NCBI GenBank assembly: GCA_030180135.1
Contig: CM058231.1
Span: 54,942,235 to 55,006,234, forward strand
DNA from: Orychophragmus violaceus
Taxonomy: Eukaryota > Streptophyta > Magnoliopsida > Brassicales > Brassicaceae
DNA: 64,000 nucleotides
Direction of reading: 5' to 3'
Shown: piece by piece, positions 22,541 through 34,083 of the stretch
How the letters are laid out: each line of letters begins with the position of its first letter
Position numbering within the stretch: position 1 is the stretch's first letter
Translations under genes and position numbers: made by a program
The notes under the pieces: model-generated
What the model saw: only the letters and a program-made list of their open reading frames with translations
What the model was told of the DNA's origin: nothing
The model's database searches: none

Positions 22541-23039
22541 TTCATGACCAATCGGTTCGGTTCGGTTAATGGTTCGGTTTAACACTTGATTAAAAATTAA
22601 TCGTCACGATTTAATAAACAGACTTAATAAAATTTATTAAGTTCTGGTTAAACCGGGATAAGAAATCCAAAGTCGTAAAATTGGATTTAGTGCCTAAACC
22701 AGTGGTTTTCTAATTTGATTTGGTTGGACCAAATAAATTGAGAAAATCCGGTTTAGTAAATAACCGGTTGACAATTGTGGTCATCGTAGTAATTAATTTT
22801 GGTTAGACCAATTTTAATGAACCAGACCGGTTATGTCATTTAATTGGGCAATTGGGTTATGTCTTGGACATGGACCAATTCTTGGGCCTCGGGCCAAGAA
22901 GTTAAAACAATTGGGCCAATTATTTGAGTCTTTTCTTCAGATTTAATTTAAAATTCATTTATATAAAATTAAAATCGATTTTAAATTAATCTGTTTTCAA
23001 AATCTGAAATTAGAAAGTTTCTTAGAATAGAAGTTTCTA

Positions 23040-23210
23040 GATTTGCATGTTTTGGATTTTAGGAAATTTCTATATTTAGAAAGTTTCCAATTTTAGGAAG
23101 TTTCCAATTTTAGAAAGTTTCCAATTTTAGGAAGTTTCCAATTTTAGAAAGTTTCCAAAATTAGTAGGTTTCCCAAAAAGGAAAGTTTCCCAAAATAGTA
23201 ATCTTCTATT
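23040..23210 (+). repeat. tandem repeat, about 20-bp unit
   Basis: Consecutive copies of AGTTTCCAATTTTAGRA with small variations, then variants AGTTTCCCAAAA. It lies within the copia leader upstream of gag. Confidence 0.75.
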
Positions 23211-23735
23211 TTGGGATGAGATTTTAATAAACCTACAAACCTCAAATAATATCAAGCGTTGGATGTCTTGTCCAGTCTATGTCAGCTGTCGAAGCCCATT
23301 CAATTGTACTCATGGCCTTACAGTGTGAGGGTGTCTACTTTTGCGTGGGTAAGACGGTTTGTGATTCATAAATGTCATTGGGAGTCCCAGACATTAGTGA
23401 TTACATGACTGTACAGTCTGGTTTTCTTGACTAGGCCATCGGGAGTCCCGGGCCTTGAGACATCAGAGTGGATTGGGCCTCGGGCCCAGATTCACAACCA
23501 AGAGTTATATCACGGATATAATTAGCCGAGATAGGGCTTACCGATATAAGCTAAGGTTGGGTGACGGCCAGTGGCCCACTTTGATCTTAGTTATATGTGG
23601 ATCTTGGAATCATTATATTCTATTGAGGGTAACTGATGTTATTGAATATAATGCGAGATTAATCATATTAAGTATAATGCGAGATTAATCATATTGAACA
23701 TATTAACTAAAATCCTTTTATCTTAATTTTCAGTT

Positions 23736-24626
23736 ATGACTAGCACAAACAATCAAAACACTTTCTCGATCCGGTCTGTCCTTGAGATGGACAAACTGAA
23801 CGGATCAAATTTCTTGACTTGGTCGCGGAACCTGAGGCTAGTCCTCAGGCAGGAGAGAAAGGACTATGTCCTTGAGAGAGCTCTCCCCGTGAGGATCGGG
23901 TCCAATGCCTCCCATGCAGTATATGATGCTTGGAATAAGCATTATAATGATGCGGTAGATGTGCGTGGTCTGATATTGGCTACCATGGACTCAGACTTGC
24001 GGGAGCAATATGAGAACATGGAGTCGCCAATAGAGATGATCAGCAGCCTGAAATTGAAATTTCAGGAGCAGGTAAGAGTGGAGAGATACCAGTTGGTTAA
24101 GTCTCTCACTAGCTGCAAGCTACCAAATGATCATCCAGTGAGTCCTCATGTCAGTAAAATGATGGGTTACATTGATAACCTGAGGAAACTGGATTATCCA
24201 GTTAGCCAAGAATTGGCAACTGAGATCATTCTGCAGTCACTGCCGTCAAGCTATGATAAGTTCAGAAGGAACTATATCAAGAAAGGCTTAACGAAGACGC
24301 TGACTGAACTGCATGATATGCTCAAGACAGTTGAGCCAAACGTGAAGAGTACCCTGTACAATCTCATGAATGAGAAGGGTAGGTTTACTAAACCTAATGC
24401 TGACAAGGGTGAAGACAAAGTTGTCCAGATTTTGAATCATGGCAAGCGTGTGTCTTCTGAGCCCGAGTCAGATACCTCTTACGTTGGTAAGTGCTGCTAC
24501 TGTAAAGAGACTGGGCATTGGAAGAGAAATTGCATTAAATTCATGGAAGATTATGAGGAGTTAAAGTTGATGTATGAGACTACTTCCTCAGGTATTCATG
24601 TTATTACTTCAAGTTATACCTTATAG
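23736..24626 (+). CDS. copia gag protein
   Basis: A 296-residue intact gag. The N-terminal part (MDKLNGSNFLTWSRNLRLVL) matches the copia gag start (UBN2-type); the middle (LATEIILQSLPSSYDKFRRN) is the usual gag helix region; and a CCHC knuckle CCYCKETGHWKRNC sits near residue 250. It would package element RNA into cytoplasmic particles. The frame closes with a stop just before the protease motif DTGCGTDICCNM (about 24635), so a protease fusion would need readthrough or is already lost. It is the only intact ORF of this element. Confidence 0.9.
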   Translation: MTSTNNQNTFSIRSVLEMDKLNGSNFLTWSRNLRLVLRQERKDYVLERALPVRIGSNASHAVYDAWNKHYNDAVDVRGLILATMDSDLREQYENMESPIEMISSLKLKFQEQVRVERYQLVKSLTSCKLPNDHPVSPHVSKMMGYIDNLRKLDYPVSQELATEIILQSLPSSYDKFRRNYIKKGLTKTLTELHDMLKTVEPNVKSTLYNLMNEKGRFTKPNADKGEDKVVQILNHGKRVSSEPESDTSYVGKCCYCKETGHWKRNCIKFMEDYEELKLMYETTSSGIHVITSSYTL

Positions 24627-27135
24627 GTATTGGATACTGGTTGTGGCACTGATATTTGTTGTAATATGCAGAGCCTAAGCAACAGTACAACGTTGAAGGA
24701 AGGGCAAGTGAAACTGCATGTCTGGAAGGAGCTATGGATGCTGCCTCAGCCGTAGGGTTTTCACTTGTAGATGCCTTTGAGGCTTGGTTTTATTAAGTAA
24801 TTGCTACAATGTACCTGCTTTAGCAGAGTTGTCTTTCATTTTCTTGTAAGAATTTGAATGTTTTTCATTTCGATAAAAGAGAAGTTTAGTTCTTTTGATC
24901 TTAATGAAATATTAATTGTAGCACCCTATTTAAGGAATGGGTTTTATATCTTAAACCAAAGAGTGCCTAAATGTAACATAAATACCAAATTGGTTTAAAT
25001 CTGATGAATTAAACCTGATTTTTCTTGGCATAAAAGTCTTGGTCACATAGAGTAAGTCGGATTCTGAAATCCCATAGTTATGCACTATTGGGCTCATTTG
25101 ATCGGATATCTTATGAGACTTGAATTCTGTTTACTGGACCAAAAGACAAAGGGGCCTATCTTAGCCGAGCTAGAGAAAGGCCCAAAGGCTTATTGGAGAT
25201 TGAACATACTCATGTATGTGGTCCGATGAGCAGTAATGCCAGAGAAAATTTCCTGTACTTCATTGTATCTACTGATTAATTCAGTGAGTAAGACTGTGTT
25301 CATTTGATGAGACACAAGTCGGAATTCTTTGACATGGTAGAAAGAGTTCCAGAATGAGGTATAGAATCTGAGTGACAGAAGTATTAAGACTCTGAATTAA
25401 ATCACGAGAGAGAATACTTGAGTCATTAATAGTGTGATCATCTGAATGAGTGTGAAGTCGTTTCACAGCTCAATTCTCCTGAAAACCTTGAGGTATTTCT
25501 GTGAGAAAGAATCAGATCTTATAAGAAATGATTAAAGATGAGTCACACGAATCTTCCATGATATTCTTGAAGAATAACGCTCTAGAAATATCTAAGTTTA
25601 CGCTGAAATAGTTCCACCAATATCAGTTGAAAGACACCACGTAAATGTGGATTGGAATCGATCCAAATTCGTCTTTACTAAGTATTTGTAGTTGAGCTAC
25701 TTCGCTGGTTGTCCTAGGGAAACCAAGGCTTGTTACTTTTACGTCCATTCTGTTTTCTAAGAAGGGAAGTTACTTTCCAAGAAGAACAGTGGGAGTAAAA
25801 GTATAACTCGAAGAAATTCGAGAAACACAGGAGGCTGCTCAACCTGTTTAGGGTGAGCAACGGATGGATTTACAGATTTCTGTAGAATCTACACCTGTAG
25901 AGCCTGAAGTTCGCAGATATGAATGAATCAGTCACTAATCCGAGAGTGATTTCTCGTCATTAGTTGAACCTGATGATCATTGAAAGTACGCATGATCTGA
26001 TGATCATTGAAAGCGACGAATCTGCGAAATTCAAAGAAGCGAAAGTGAGCCCGGACTCCGAAAAATTACATTTTGTGTAAGTTGGCTTCATCGATCCATT
26101 CATGGATGGAAGCAAACATATCGGAGTTGGAATCTTCGTTCTGTTGAAGTAGTCAAGGTTTTGACTTGAACAGGAACGAAATGGAACTGTGCGTTTACTA
26201 ATAGATAAGTGGGAGCGATGTTGCATTTCTCATATTGTATGTCGATGACATACTGATTCTCGGAAATAACGTCCCAATGTTGCAGTCGGTAAAGGACTGG
26301 TTTGGGAGTTGGTTTTATGATTGACATGGGTAAAGCCACGTAGTTCTTGGATTTTGGATCTAAAGATAGAGATCCAAAAGACTGGTAGGACAAAGTCAGG
26401 ATTCTTAAATTGACAAAGTCCTACACGTTTTCAGCATTCCAAGAAGGGTTTTATGCCAATGTCACATGGCAATACGTTAAGCAAGAAGCAGTGTCCTACG
26501 ATATCTGCTGAGCTTGAAAGCATGGATAGGATTCCATATGCGTCGGAAATTGGATCTATCATGAATGCCATGACACGTACTTGTTTTGATGTTGCTTTAA
26601 TGTTAAACAAGACAAGTAAAGACCAGTCAAATCCAGAAAAGAATCACTGGATTGCCGTAAAGAATATCCTAAAGTATTTAAGAAATACTTAGGATAAGTT
26701 CTTGATTTACGGAGAAAGTGAGGTGCTACAAGTCGGTAGAGTCTGAAAGGCAAGTTTCCAACAGACAAAGATGATTTCCGGTCACAGTCCGGTTATATCT
26801 TGTGTCTGTCTGGCGGTGCAAGGCACTGTTGCTGACTCCATGACTTAAGCTGAACATTTCGCAGCTTGGGAAGCGGCGAAAGAGGTTGTTTGGAAAGAAG
26901 AGTTCATCACTGAACTCGATGTGATTCCCAGCATAGATGAGACTAGCTGCACATCAGAGGTCCAAACATCTTGAGGGTAGGTATAACCTATTCCGTGAGA
27001 TAAATGACAGAGGTGTTAAGTAGATCAGCAAGTTTCAACGAATGAGAACGTTGCTAATCTATTAACGAAGCCACTCCTTAGGCCTAAGCACGAGTCGCGG
27101 ACTGTAGCTGTAGGATAAGTGAAATTAAGATGTAG
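24627..27135 (+). pseudogene. decayed copia pol (PR, IN, RT, RNase H)
   Basis: Remnants appear in the expected order: protease DTGCGTD near 24635; pre-integrase and integrase pieces at about 25060-25460; an RT palm remnant LYVDDILILGNN at about 26233-26268; RT end at 26453-26690 (NPEKNHWIAVKNILKYLRNT); and RNase H (AEHFAAWEAAKEVVW) at about 26848-26900. Stops and frameshifts interrupt all of them, and large parts of integrase and RT are deleted. No active enzyme can be encoded. Confidence 0.85.
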
Positions 27136-27989
27136 TATTAATTTCAGTGGGAGTTTGTAAAGGGCTTTATTTAGTTATTGATATGTTCTTGTAAAACATT
27201 TTATGATGTTTAATGAAATTATTATTTCAAGATTATTTTAACTGTGATGAAATAATCGTTCCAAAATGATATGAACCATTTTATAGGTCATCGAAGTAAG
27301 TGACTTGATCTTGAGTCATCAAAGTCATTTAGCTTGATCATGAGACCCTATATTTGATAGATGGCTTATATCATCCTGTCCCTAGTCGAAGGTTGTTGAA
27401 ATTGGAACACCAACAACCGCGTGAGACTAGATTGGTATGTGACTTATGACAAAGTCTCAGGATGTCATAGATGCACGACATCAAAGTCAATACATAGGTG
27501 TATGTTGGGGTACATACGACCGGACAAGACCCGATTATAAGAACTCTTCAGGATATTTATATCTGTGTCATAAGAGATTCTTACTACGACTATAGAGTAT
27601 AGTCCTTAGACCTGAGTTCGCATGCATGTGACTGCACATGAACTAATGCGCTTTGATCATTGTCTAATGCTGTCGTTAAGCGATAGTTATAAGGACCTTG
27701 ATTGGGTGTATTATGAAATGAGTAGTTTACAGTGATGGAACAAGACGGGATTTGTCCCTCCAATATAAATGGAGTGAATATCTCTAGGCCAATCGGAGAT
27801 TTGAATACTGGAAAATGCATGGCCATGCTCAAACGGACTTTCCCGAGTCGTTTGGATTGTCAGTATCAAATCAGAGTCCGATGAACAAGATTAGGCTTTA
27901 TAAGGATGACACTAATCTTGCCTTATGACTAATCGAGATATTGAGACAAAAGGATTATGAATACAGAGATTCCAGTTCAAGTGGGAGAT
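27136..27989 (+). other. copia 3' untranslated region with polypurine tract
   Basis: No gene. The polypurine tract AAGTGGGAGAT ends at 27989, immediately before the 3' LTR. Confidence 0.8.
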
Positions 27990-28603
27990 TGTTGGAATTA
28001 TGTCCAGTAATCTCTGTACTGTCTCTAGAAAGTAAGAGTATGTCAATGATCAGACATAAGTCATATAATACTGGGGGTCATGATGGCTTGCTAGAGTCCG
28101 CTCATGATCTATAAATCTTGGATTTATTGCCTTTATTATATGATCCCATATGGGTCACACGCCTAAGCTAACAGGAAAATGTGTAGGAACGGTTTAGCAG
28201 AAGTACGGTAAAAGTGCTAGGCATTTACTGTACTTAGAGAGACTAAAGGGCCTGATTAAATCTAAGGGATTTAATCAGACTGAGATTTGGGCCCAAAAGC
28301 CCATAAGAACTGGACGAGGGTTTTAATAATAAAACTTGCCCTAGCTCTTATTTCCTCAGCCACTTTTGCGCCTCCCAACAGCTGGTCTAGCAGCCAATTT
28401 CCTGTGCGTGCGTGTGTGAGCCTTTGGAGGAGCTATCTCTTGGTGGTTCTGCTGATCTCTGACCCGTACCTCCTCTTTCCGCTGCATAACAAGGTAACAG
28501 GTGAGATCCTTTATGATTCTAGCAAGAGAACCTAGATCTGGAATGTTTAGTAGGATCAATTAATCTGATGAATTGAACCAGGAAACACTAAACGAATCCT
28601 TCA
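27990..28603 (+). repeat. copia 3' LTR
   Basis: 614 bp, apparently identical to the 5' LTR. Followed by GGTCTGC, where Athila D ORF1 resumes. Confidence 0.93.
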
Positions 28604-28928
28604 GGTCTGCAAACATGGTTGGCTTAATAGTCATCCCGCACCAACCATTGTATAGCAGCGTGTCAAATTCATCCCACTGGTTAAGCAGTGGCCTCTCTGT
28701 AAAATCAGCAGTCTTGAGGAACTCAGAAATGTTCTGTGGCCACTGTCTGGCTGTCGGGATCGGTGTCTCATCTGCTCGGGGCCAAGGCAGTGCTACTGCT
28801 GGACCAACTCTCACATAAGGCTCAGGTGGCTGTGACTCTCTATGGAACCACCCTGGTGGTGGAATGTACTGTCGTGTGGCTGTTGCTGCTGTGGCTCGGC
28901 GCTTGCGGGGTTGTCTGCGAGTTGCCAT
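28604..28928 (-). pseudogene. Athila D ORF1, N-terminal part
   Basis: This is the N-terminal piece of the ORF1 protein interrupted by the copia element. It starts MATRRQPRKRRATA, a basic start shared with element G (MPPRRKPRKRRATT), and continues with WDEFDTLLYNGWC before the insertion point. I chose the ATG at 28928 because a pyrimidine-rich run ending in ATGCAG directly precedes it, as in element G. That layout suggests a 3' splice site and a spliced subgenomic message. Confidence 0.78.
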
Positions 28929-29827
28929 CTGCATAAGAAAAAATTCAAACACTAATAAGTCTCGGCAATCTCTCTGTGAAATCGCGAAGCAACGACCGTT
29001 GCACTAAGGCATCGATCGTTGCAAGGCCCCAAAATCGCAAAGCAACGACCGTTGCACAAGTGCAACGACCGTTGCAAGGCGATTTCAGCCGCAATCAAAA
29101 TCCCTAAATCGTTCTAAATTCGTTCCACATTATCACTAATCAGCCTAAAATCATCACCCACCAGCCTAAATTTAGTCTATTTAAGCATGCAATCATCAAT
29201 TTCAATCCAAATTTTCCAAATTCTAAAACCCTAAAAATGAATCCGAAAATCATAAAATAGAGACACATTACCTTGGATTCGTGATATATGGGTTATAGAA
29301 GTGGATTAAGAGTGTAAAATCGAGAGAATAGCACTTGGAATTGAAGAAAATGATGAAGAAATGAGAGTTTTAGGCGAAATGAGGTTCTCGGTTCGTACGG
29401 ACAGCGAAAGTGGAGAAGAAAAGAGAAGAGAAGTGTTTAAGGCACTTACCTCGGTCGTGGGTGCAACGACCGTTGCTAGTGAGCAACGATCGATGCTGGT
29501 TGAACCAAATTGATTCCGGTTTAGCTCGCGCACCTTAATTTTAAAATTGAACCAATTGCAACGACCGTTGCACAGGACCGCAACGATCTTCACAAAGGGA
29601 TCACCTCTCCTCGTCGTAATCTCCCTGCAACGACCGGTGTACAAGGGCATCGATCGTCACACATCTCCAGACTCGAGTTCTGTATCTGAAACTTAGCAAA
29701 TACAAACAAAAACGTGAAATCCTAAGAAAAACACCAAAAATAAGAAAGAAAACCACTTAAACCTAACAGTTGGTTGCCTCCCACTCAGCGCTTGTTTAAG
29801 GTCATTAGCTTGACCGGACGAACAAGA
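28929..29827 (-). other. Athila D spacer between gag-PR and ORF1
   Basis: About 900 bp without a supported gene. It holds five paired palindromic sites (cores at 28993/29013, 29046/29066, 29467/29487, 29562/29584 and 29631/29651). It also holds, just after the gag-PR stop, the two-hairpin element at 29768-29815. The AT-rich remainder is similar to the spacer of element G. The short ORF around 29306-29650 is probably fortuitous. Confidence 0.7.
29768..29815 (-). promoter_or_regulatory. conserved two-hairpin intergenic element (D copy)
   Basis: On the minus strand a GGTCA-AGCTAA-TGACC hairpin is followed by AAACAAGCGCT and then AGTGGG-AGGCAA-CCAACT, the second stem having one mismatch. Equivalent elements occur at 34024-34071 and 56377-56424 with compensatory changes. 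Confidence 0.65.
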
Positions 29828-31740
29828 TCAGTATGCCGGAGATCCTGACAGAGACTTTAATTGCCTCTGTGCAAGCCTCCTCATCCATGGCGGAGAATAA
29901 GCTGTGTCAGAATGAACTTGTCCAAGAAAAGAAGGAGTAACCTGCTCTCCAGGATCCAAAACCGTAGTGTGACTTGACTGCTCATCATCTCCATCCATAA
30001 TGGTGAAGGTCTGCCCATCTATCAGTGGCTTGCACAACTTGTCCATCTCAAAGTGCAGCGGCTCATCTCCCAGGTGGAGATCTATCAGACTGTGTCTAAC
30101 ATCTATTACTGCTCCCGCTGTAGCCAAGAATGGTCTTCCCAGTATTAACGCATCATCAGGATCACTATCATATTTCAGCACTAAGAAGTCTGTTGGAACT
30201 AAATAGTTTCCAACTCTCACCGGAATGTCCTCAAGGAGACCTTCTGGAACTCGTATAGACTGATCAGCTAGGAAAAGAGAGGTCCTAGTAGGAGAAAAAT
30301 TCAGCATACCCAGCTTCTCTGCCACAGAATATGGCATAAGACTTCCAGCAGCTCCCAGATCACAAAGAGAACGCCTAAAAGTATCCTCGAAGATAGAACA
30401 ACTTAGCACAAAAATCCCTGGATCAGGCAGCTTCTTGGGAACCTTGGTTAACAACACATCACTTATCTGCTGAGGGACTACAATCACCCAATCTTTCAGC
30501 TCTTCATCCAAAGGCAACATCTTATTCAAATACCTCTGCACACATGGGTGATAAGGTGGATCATCAGAAGATGGAATTTCTTCCAACTCTTCACAAATCT
30601 CCTCTAGCTTCTTAAGCTCTTCAATCTCCTGCTTAATCACTTCAGACACTGAGGGATATAATCTAATGGATTGTGCATAAATCACCTCCTGAGTAATTTC
30701 AGACACTCTAGGGAATAATCGATCAAGCTCCAAATCTGCATCAATACCATCAGCATTCGGCGAGTCTGTCTGTTCACGACCTGCATCGACCGACACTAGA
30801 GGTGTGTCGATCGATGCAACACTGTTTTCACAGTTTTCACCCGAGAGATTTTCTCCAAAATCCGAAAATTCTGGCTCTTCTACCAACTCAGCTGTGCTTA
30901 GCTCAAATCCTTCACCTAGGTGAGATCCGTCATCAATGTACACAGACCAGGCCTTAATATGGGTGTCTGCTACTCCTTTTCCCTTCATAGAACTGGAAAT
31001 CTGATTCACCCGAGTATCCAACTGCTTCATATGAGTGTTCAGAGACCCAAACTTTCCATTGAGATCCTCATAGACAGCATCCAACTTCTTATTACAGTCT
31101 ACAGAAATCTTGGTCTGACTCTCCAGCAGCTGTTTCATCATTGCTTCCATCTTACTCTCATGAGCAGTGGCTGCAGGAGGAGTCTGATAAGATGAAGATC
31201 CATAGGTTCTCTGAGTACCTTGTCCAAAAGGTTTCTGAAAACCACTAGTCTGTCCAAAGCTAGAGGAGTTCTGATTACCTGTGAAGGCACTCCTTTGTCC
31301 TCCATTGAAGAACCTGTTTCCCTGCTGATTACCAAATATGTGACCTTGGAAACCAGATCCTCCAATGTAATTCACATCTTCTTCCTGAGTGTTTTCCTCA
31401 GTCTGAATTACCTCTACATCTTGGGCAAAGTGGACAGCCTTCTTACCAGCTAGGAGATTACAAATTGTGTCCAGCTTAGATCTAATATCAGCAATCTCCG
31501 AATTCTCTACACTTCCACCAGATTTCTTCCTCCTCTCATCCATAGTCTTGCAACTGTTGTTGCTCACTAAGTTCTCAATCAACTGCTTAGCTTGTGAAGG
31601 AGTCATGGTGTTGAAATTTGCATTGCTGGAGTTATCCAGTGCAGAATGATAAGGAAGATCTATGCCTCTGAAGAAGATACCTAGCAATGTGACTTCAGTA
31701 AATCCATTGTGTGGGCAGTCACGCTGGTACTTCTTGAATC
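29828..31740 (-). CDS. Athila D gag-protease polyprotein, N-terminus missing
   Basis: About 637 codons open from the junction at 31740. The protein starts in mid-gag (KKYQRDCPHNGFTEVTLLGI), then has a helical part (VHFAQDVEV), a Gly/Asn/Gln-rich linker, a coiled-coil-like stretch (FGSLNTHMKQLDTRVNQISS) and an acidic linker holding a paired CGATCG site (ASIDTPLVSVDA). It ends with a retropepsin-like protease showing the DLGAAGSLMPYSV active-site motif (near residue 461) and ALILGRPFLATAGAVID. It ends shortly afterwards with AYSPPWMRRLAQRQ and a stop. That tail is conserved in elements G and E, so absence of RT and integrase looks ancestral rather than a local loss. No CCHC knuckle is seen. Confidence 0.88.
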
Positions 31741-33246
31741 TCACTCGCTCTTATCATCATTCCCATCCAAGGGATCAGTACTGCTGGAAGTGCCAGGAGT
31801 TGGAGAGCGCTATCGACGTCGACCGGCAGGAACAGGCTGATGAATCTGTGGCTGTCTCCTACAAGTGCAGCCACGCATGAAGTCCCAGATGCTTCGTAGA
31901 ATACCATCCTGACGCTCTCTCCACTCTCCCTCAGACATCTCATTAACTGGTACCGAAGGAGCTGGATAAGGACCAATGTCATGTGTAGCAGCAGCAGGCT
32001 CAGATGCAGGCGCAGAGGAAGAGGATGGACGTGTAGAAGGCTCTCCCAGCGGATGGGACATCGTAGGTACACTGCGCTGATCTCGCGTATTAGGCTGGAA
32101 ACTCAAAGTAGCCAATGTATCAATCCTGGCCAGATTAGCAGAAGGAAGATCTACACCACTCTTCCTAGCGTTCGTGTCATAATAGACCCATATACGTCCC
32201 TCCTTCAACCATGTAGCACTCTGCAGATGGCTAAAATCCATAAATACCTCTGTATCATCACGCTCCGTACCCTCTAAAGGGATCCTGCAGTGCCGAAAGA
32301 TGGGAGTAAGTAGACTCCCCACTGTCTCAATGCCCTTCCCATCGAATGCCTTCTTCGTCAGAGAGCACAAATGATGAGCAAATACAGCTCCTAAGTTAAG
32401 TCCTATGGTGGGATCTCTCAAATCAATATCAACAAACTGCCCTCTCAGCCCAATGAAAAGTATCTCCAGCTCATTCTTTCGCATCTTGTTCGCTTTAGCT
32501 TTGCACAACAGAGTATATCCCAAGATGCGTATCACATATCTGAGCACAGGATGCCTAACCTGTATCTGATTCGTAGTCCTCGAGCAATATCGACCATTAC
32601 CAATACGGTCCCAGAAAAACTGAGCACTCGGTACATCCCACTCAAGAGCCATACCGGTACGTGTAGGCTCAACGCTGAATCCATAAATACGACAGATATC
32701 TAGAAGGGGAATCCGATACCTGACTCCCAGACTCATGAAGGTAAAGATACCATATGCGGCTCTCTTGCGCTCCGGATCAGGATAGTAGACCCTGCAAGTA
32801 GCTAGCAATTGTCTCACCAGATCAGGGTATAGCTCATAGTGCTGCATAGGCATTGTCCCCAGACCAATGCCCTTAACCAATGCAAGCACCTGCTCATCAA
32901 TGCCTAAGGCTCTGCAAGTCCAATAGTCAGCAAACTTGGTTGGCTGAACGTCCATATCACACCAACCATTGTAGAGCAGTGTATCGTACTCATCCCAGTA
33001 CTCATGTATTGGCCTCTCAGCGAATGTATCAGTCTTAAGAAGCTTGTCAGGTTCCATATCCCATTCCTTGTCTGTCGGGATCTTTTCTTTATCTTCCTTG
33101 GGCCAAGGCAACTGGATGGCCTCACGATCTCTCTGATAAGGCTCAGGTGGTGTCGAATCGCGGAGAAACCACTCTTTTGGTGGAGGAGGCTGATCTGCAG
33201 CTGCTGTAGTAGCTCTGCGTTTACGAGGTTTTCTGCGAGGAGGCAT
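31741..33246 (-). CDS. Athila G ORF1 (env-position protein), intact
   Basis: The best-preserved ORF1 in the window, about 501 codons from the ATG at 33246 to a TGA at 31741. It has a basic N-terminus (MPPRRKPRKRRATT), then WDEYDTLLYNGWCDM, LGIDEQVLALVKGIGLGTMP, FMSLGVRYRIPLLDICRIYG, VRHPVLRYVIRILGYTLLC, GLNLGAVFAHHLCSL and FMDFSHLQSATWLKEGRIWV, followed by a Ser/Pro/Ala-rich segment and CTCRRQPQIHQPVP. A longer start at 33270 is possible, but TTTCTTTGTTGCAG immediately before the chosen ATG looks like a splice acceptor. No transmembrane or signal segment is seen. Its function is unknown; family membership (ATHILA ORF1) is well supported. The 3' UTR and LTR that should follow are absent, replaced by gag of element D. 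Confidence 0.88.
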
Positions 33247-34083
33247 CTGCAACAAAGAAATAAAGTCCATTAGTCACGCAGAACTTCTCTGTGGAATCGC
33301 AGTGCAACGACCGTTGCATAGATGCAGCGATCGTTGCAAGGCGATTTCACAGACGCCATATAATCCTTCAAATCGTGTCAAAATCAGTCCCAGAATCTCA
33401 TAAACAACATAATTTCATCACCAATCAACCTAAATCAAGCTTATAAAAGTACGGATTCACCATTCCAAAGCCAATAACCTCCAATTTCTAAACCCTAAAA
33501 TCGAATCCAAAAATGATGAATTTGAGAGACCTTACCTCGTAATTGCTTCGAATAGGTTATAGAAATGGATGGAGCGTGTAAAAACAAGAAGAATAAGCTT
33601 TGAATCAACGAAAATGATGAAGAATTGAGTGATTTAGGCGAGAGGCGATTCGGGTGTACGGACGGTTGAAATGGGAAGAAGAGAATAGAGAAAAGGTTAA
33701 AGGCAATTACCTGTTTCGCAACTGCAACGACCGTTGCATAATAGCAACGATTGTTGCTATTGAACCGATTTGATTCCGGTTTAGCACACGTGTACTTTTA
33801 ATTTTAAAATTGAACCATCTGCATCGACCGTTGCTCAGGACCGCAATGATCGTCACAAGGCGATTTCATCTCCTCGTCATATCACCCTGCATCGATCAAC
33901 ACTACAAGTGTAACGATCGACGCAGATCTCCAGACTCGTATTCTGCAGTGAAAACACAACAAAAACAAAACCAAAACGTAAAATCCTAGGAAAAACACCA
34001 AAAAGAATATGTACAAACCAAACAGTGGGTTGCCTCCCACTCAGCGCTTGTTTAAGGTCATTAGCTTAACCGAACGAACAAGA
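33247..34083 (-). other. Athila G spacer between gag-PR and ORF1
   Basis: No gene is supported. Paired palindromic sites have cores at 33308/33328, 33728/33748, 33825/33847 and 33893/33914. The two-hairpin element lies at 34024-34071 next to the gag-PR stop. Confidence 0.72.
34024..34071 (-). promoter_or_regulatory. conserved two-hairpin intergenic element (G copy)
   Basis: The first stem is GGTTA with TGACC, giving a U-G wobble in RNA. The second stem is a perfect AGTGGG-AGGCAA-CCCACT hairpin. The loop sequences and the AAACAAGCGCT linker are the same as in the D copy. Confidence 0.65.

Larger units (their letters stand above)
22006..23735 (+). other. long copia leader with GC-rich block and short tandem repeats
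   Basis: A 1.73-kb leader precedes gag. The segment 22130-22540 is strikingly GC-rich for this window and dense in GATCG and CCCGTCCC words, including a repeated GATCGCATGGATCGA. The segment 23040-23210 contains several tandem copies of AGTTTCCAATTTTAGRA. ORFs on both strands across the GC-rich block are compositional by-products. No domain is recognised. Confidence 0.7.
21378..28603 (+). mobile_element. Ty1/copia element inserted in Athila D ORF1
   Basis: A 7226-bp element with 614-bp direct LTRs, initiator-Met primer site, gag ORF, decayed pol and a polypurine tract. The two LTRs appear identical on reading base by base, which points to a very recent insertion. Compared with the intact ORF1 of element G, the host sequence resumes without loss and without a 5-bp target duplication (left flank GAGTA, right flank GGTCT). 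Gag is open, but protease, integrase, RT and RNase H are full of stops, so the copy must have been mobilised in trans. Confidence 0.92.

Noticed and set aside
31741..33246. ORF1 as a true envelope glycoprotein
   Set aside because: Env position is conserved in Athila, but I see no signal peptide, no membrane segment and no fusion or cleavage motif; it is kept as ATHILA ORF1 of unknown function.
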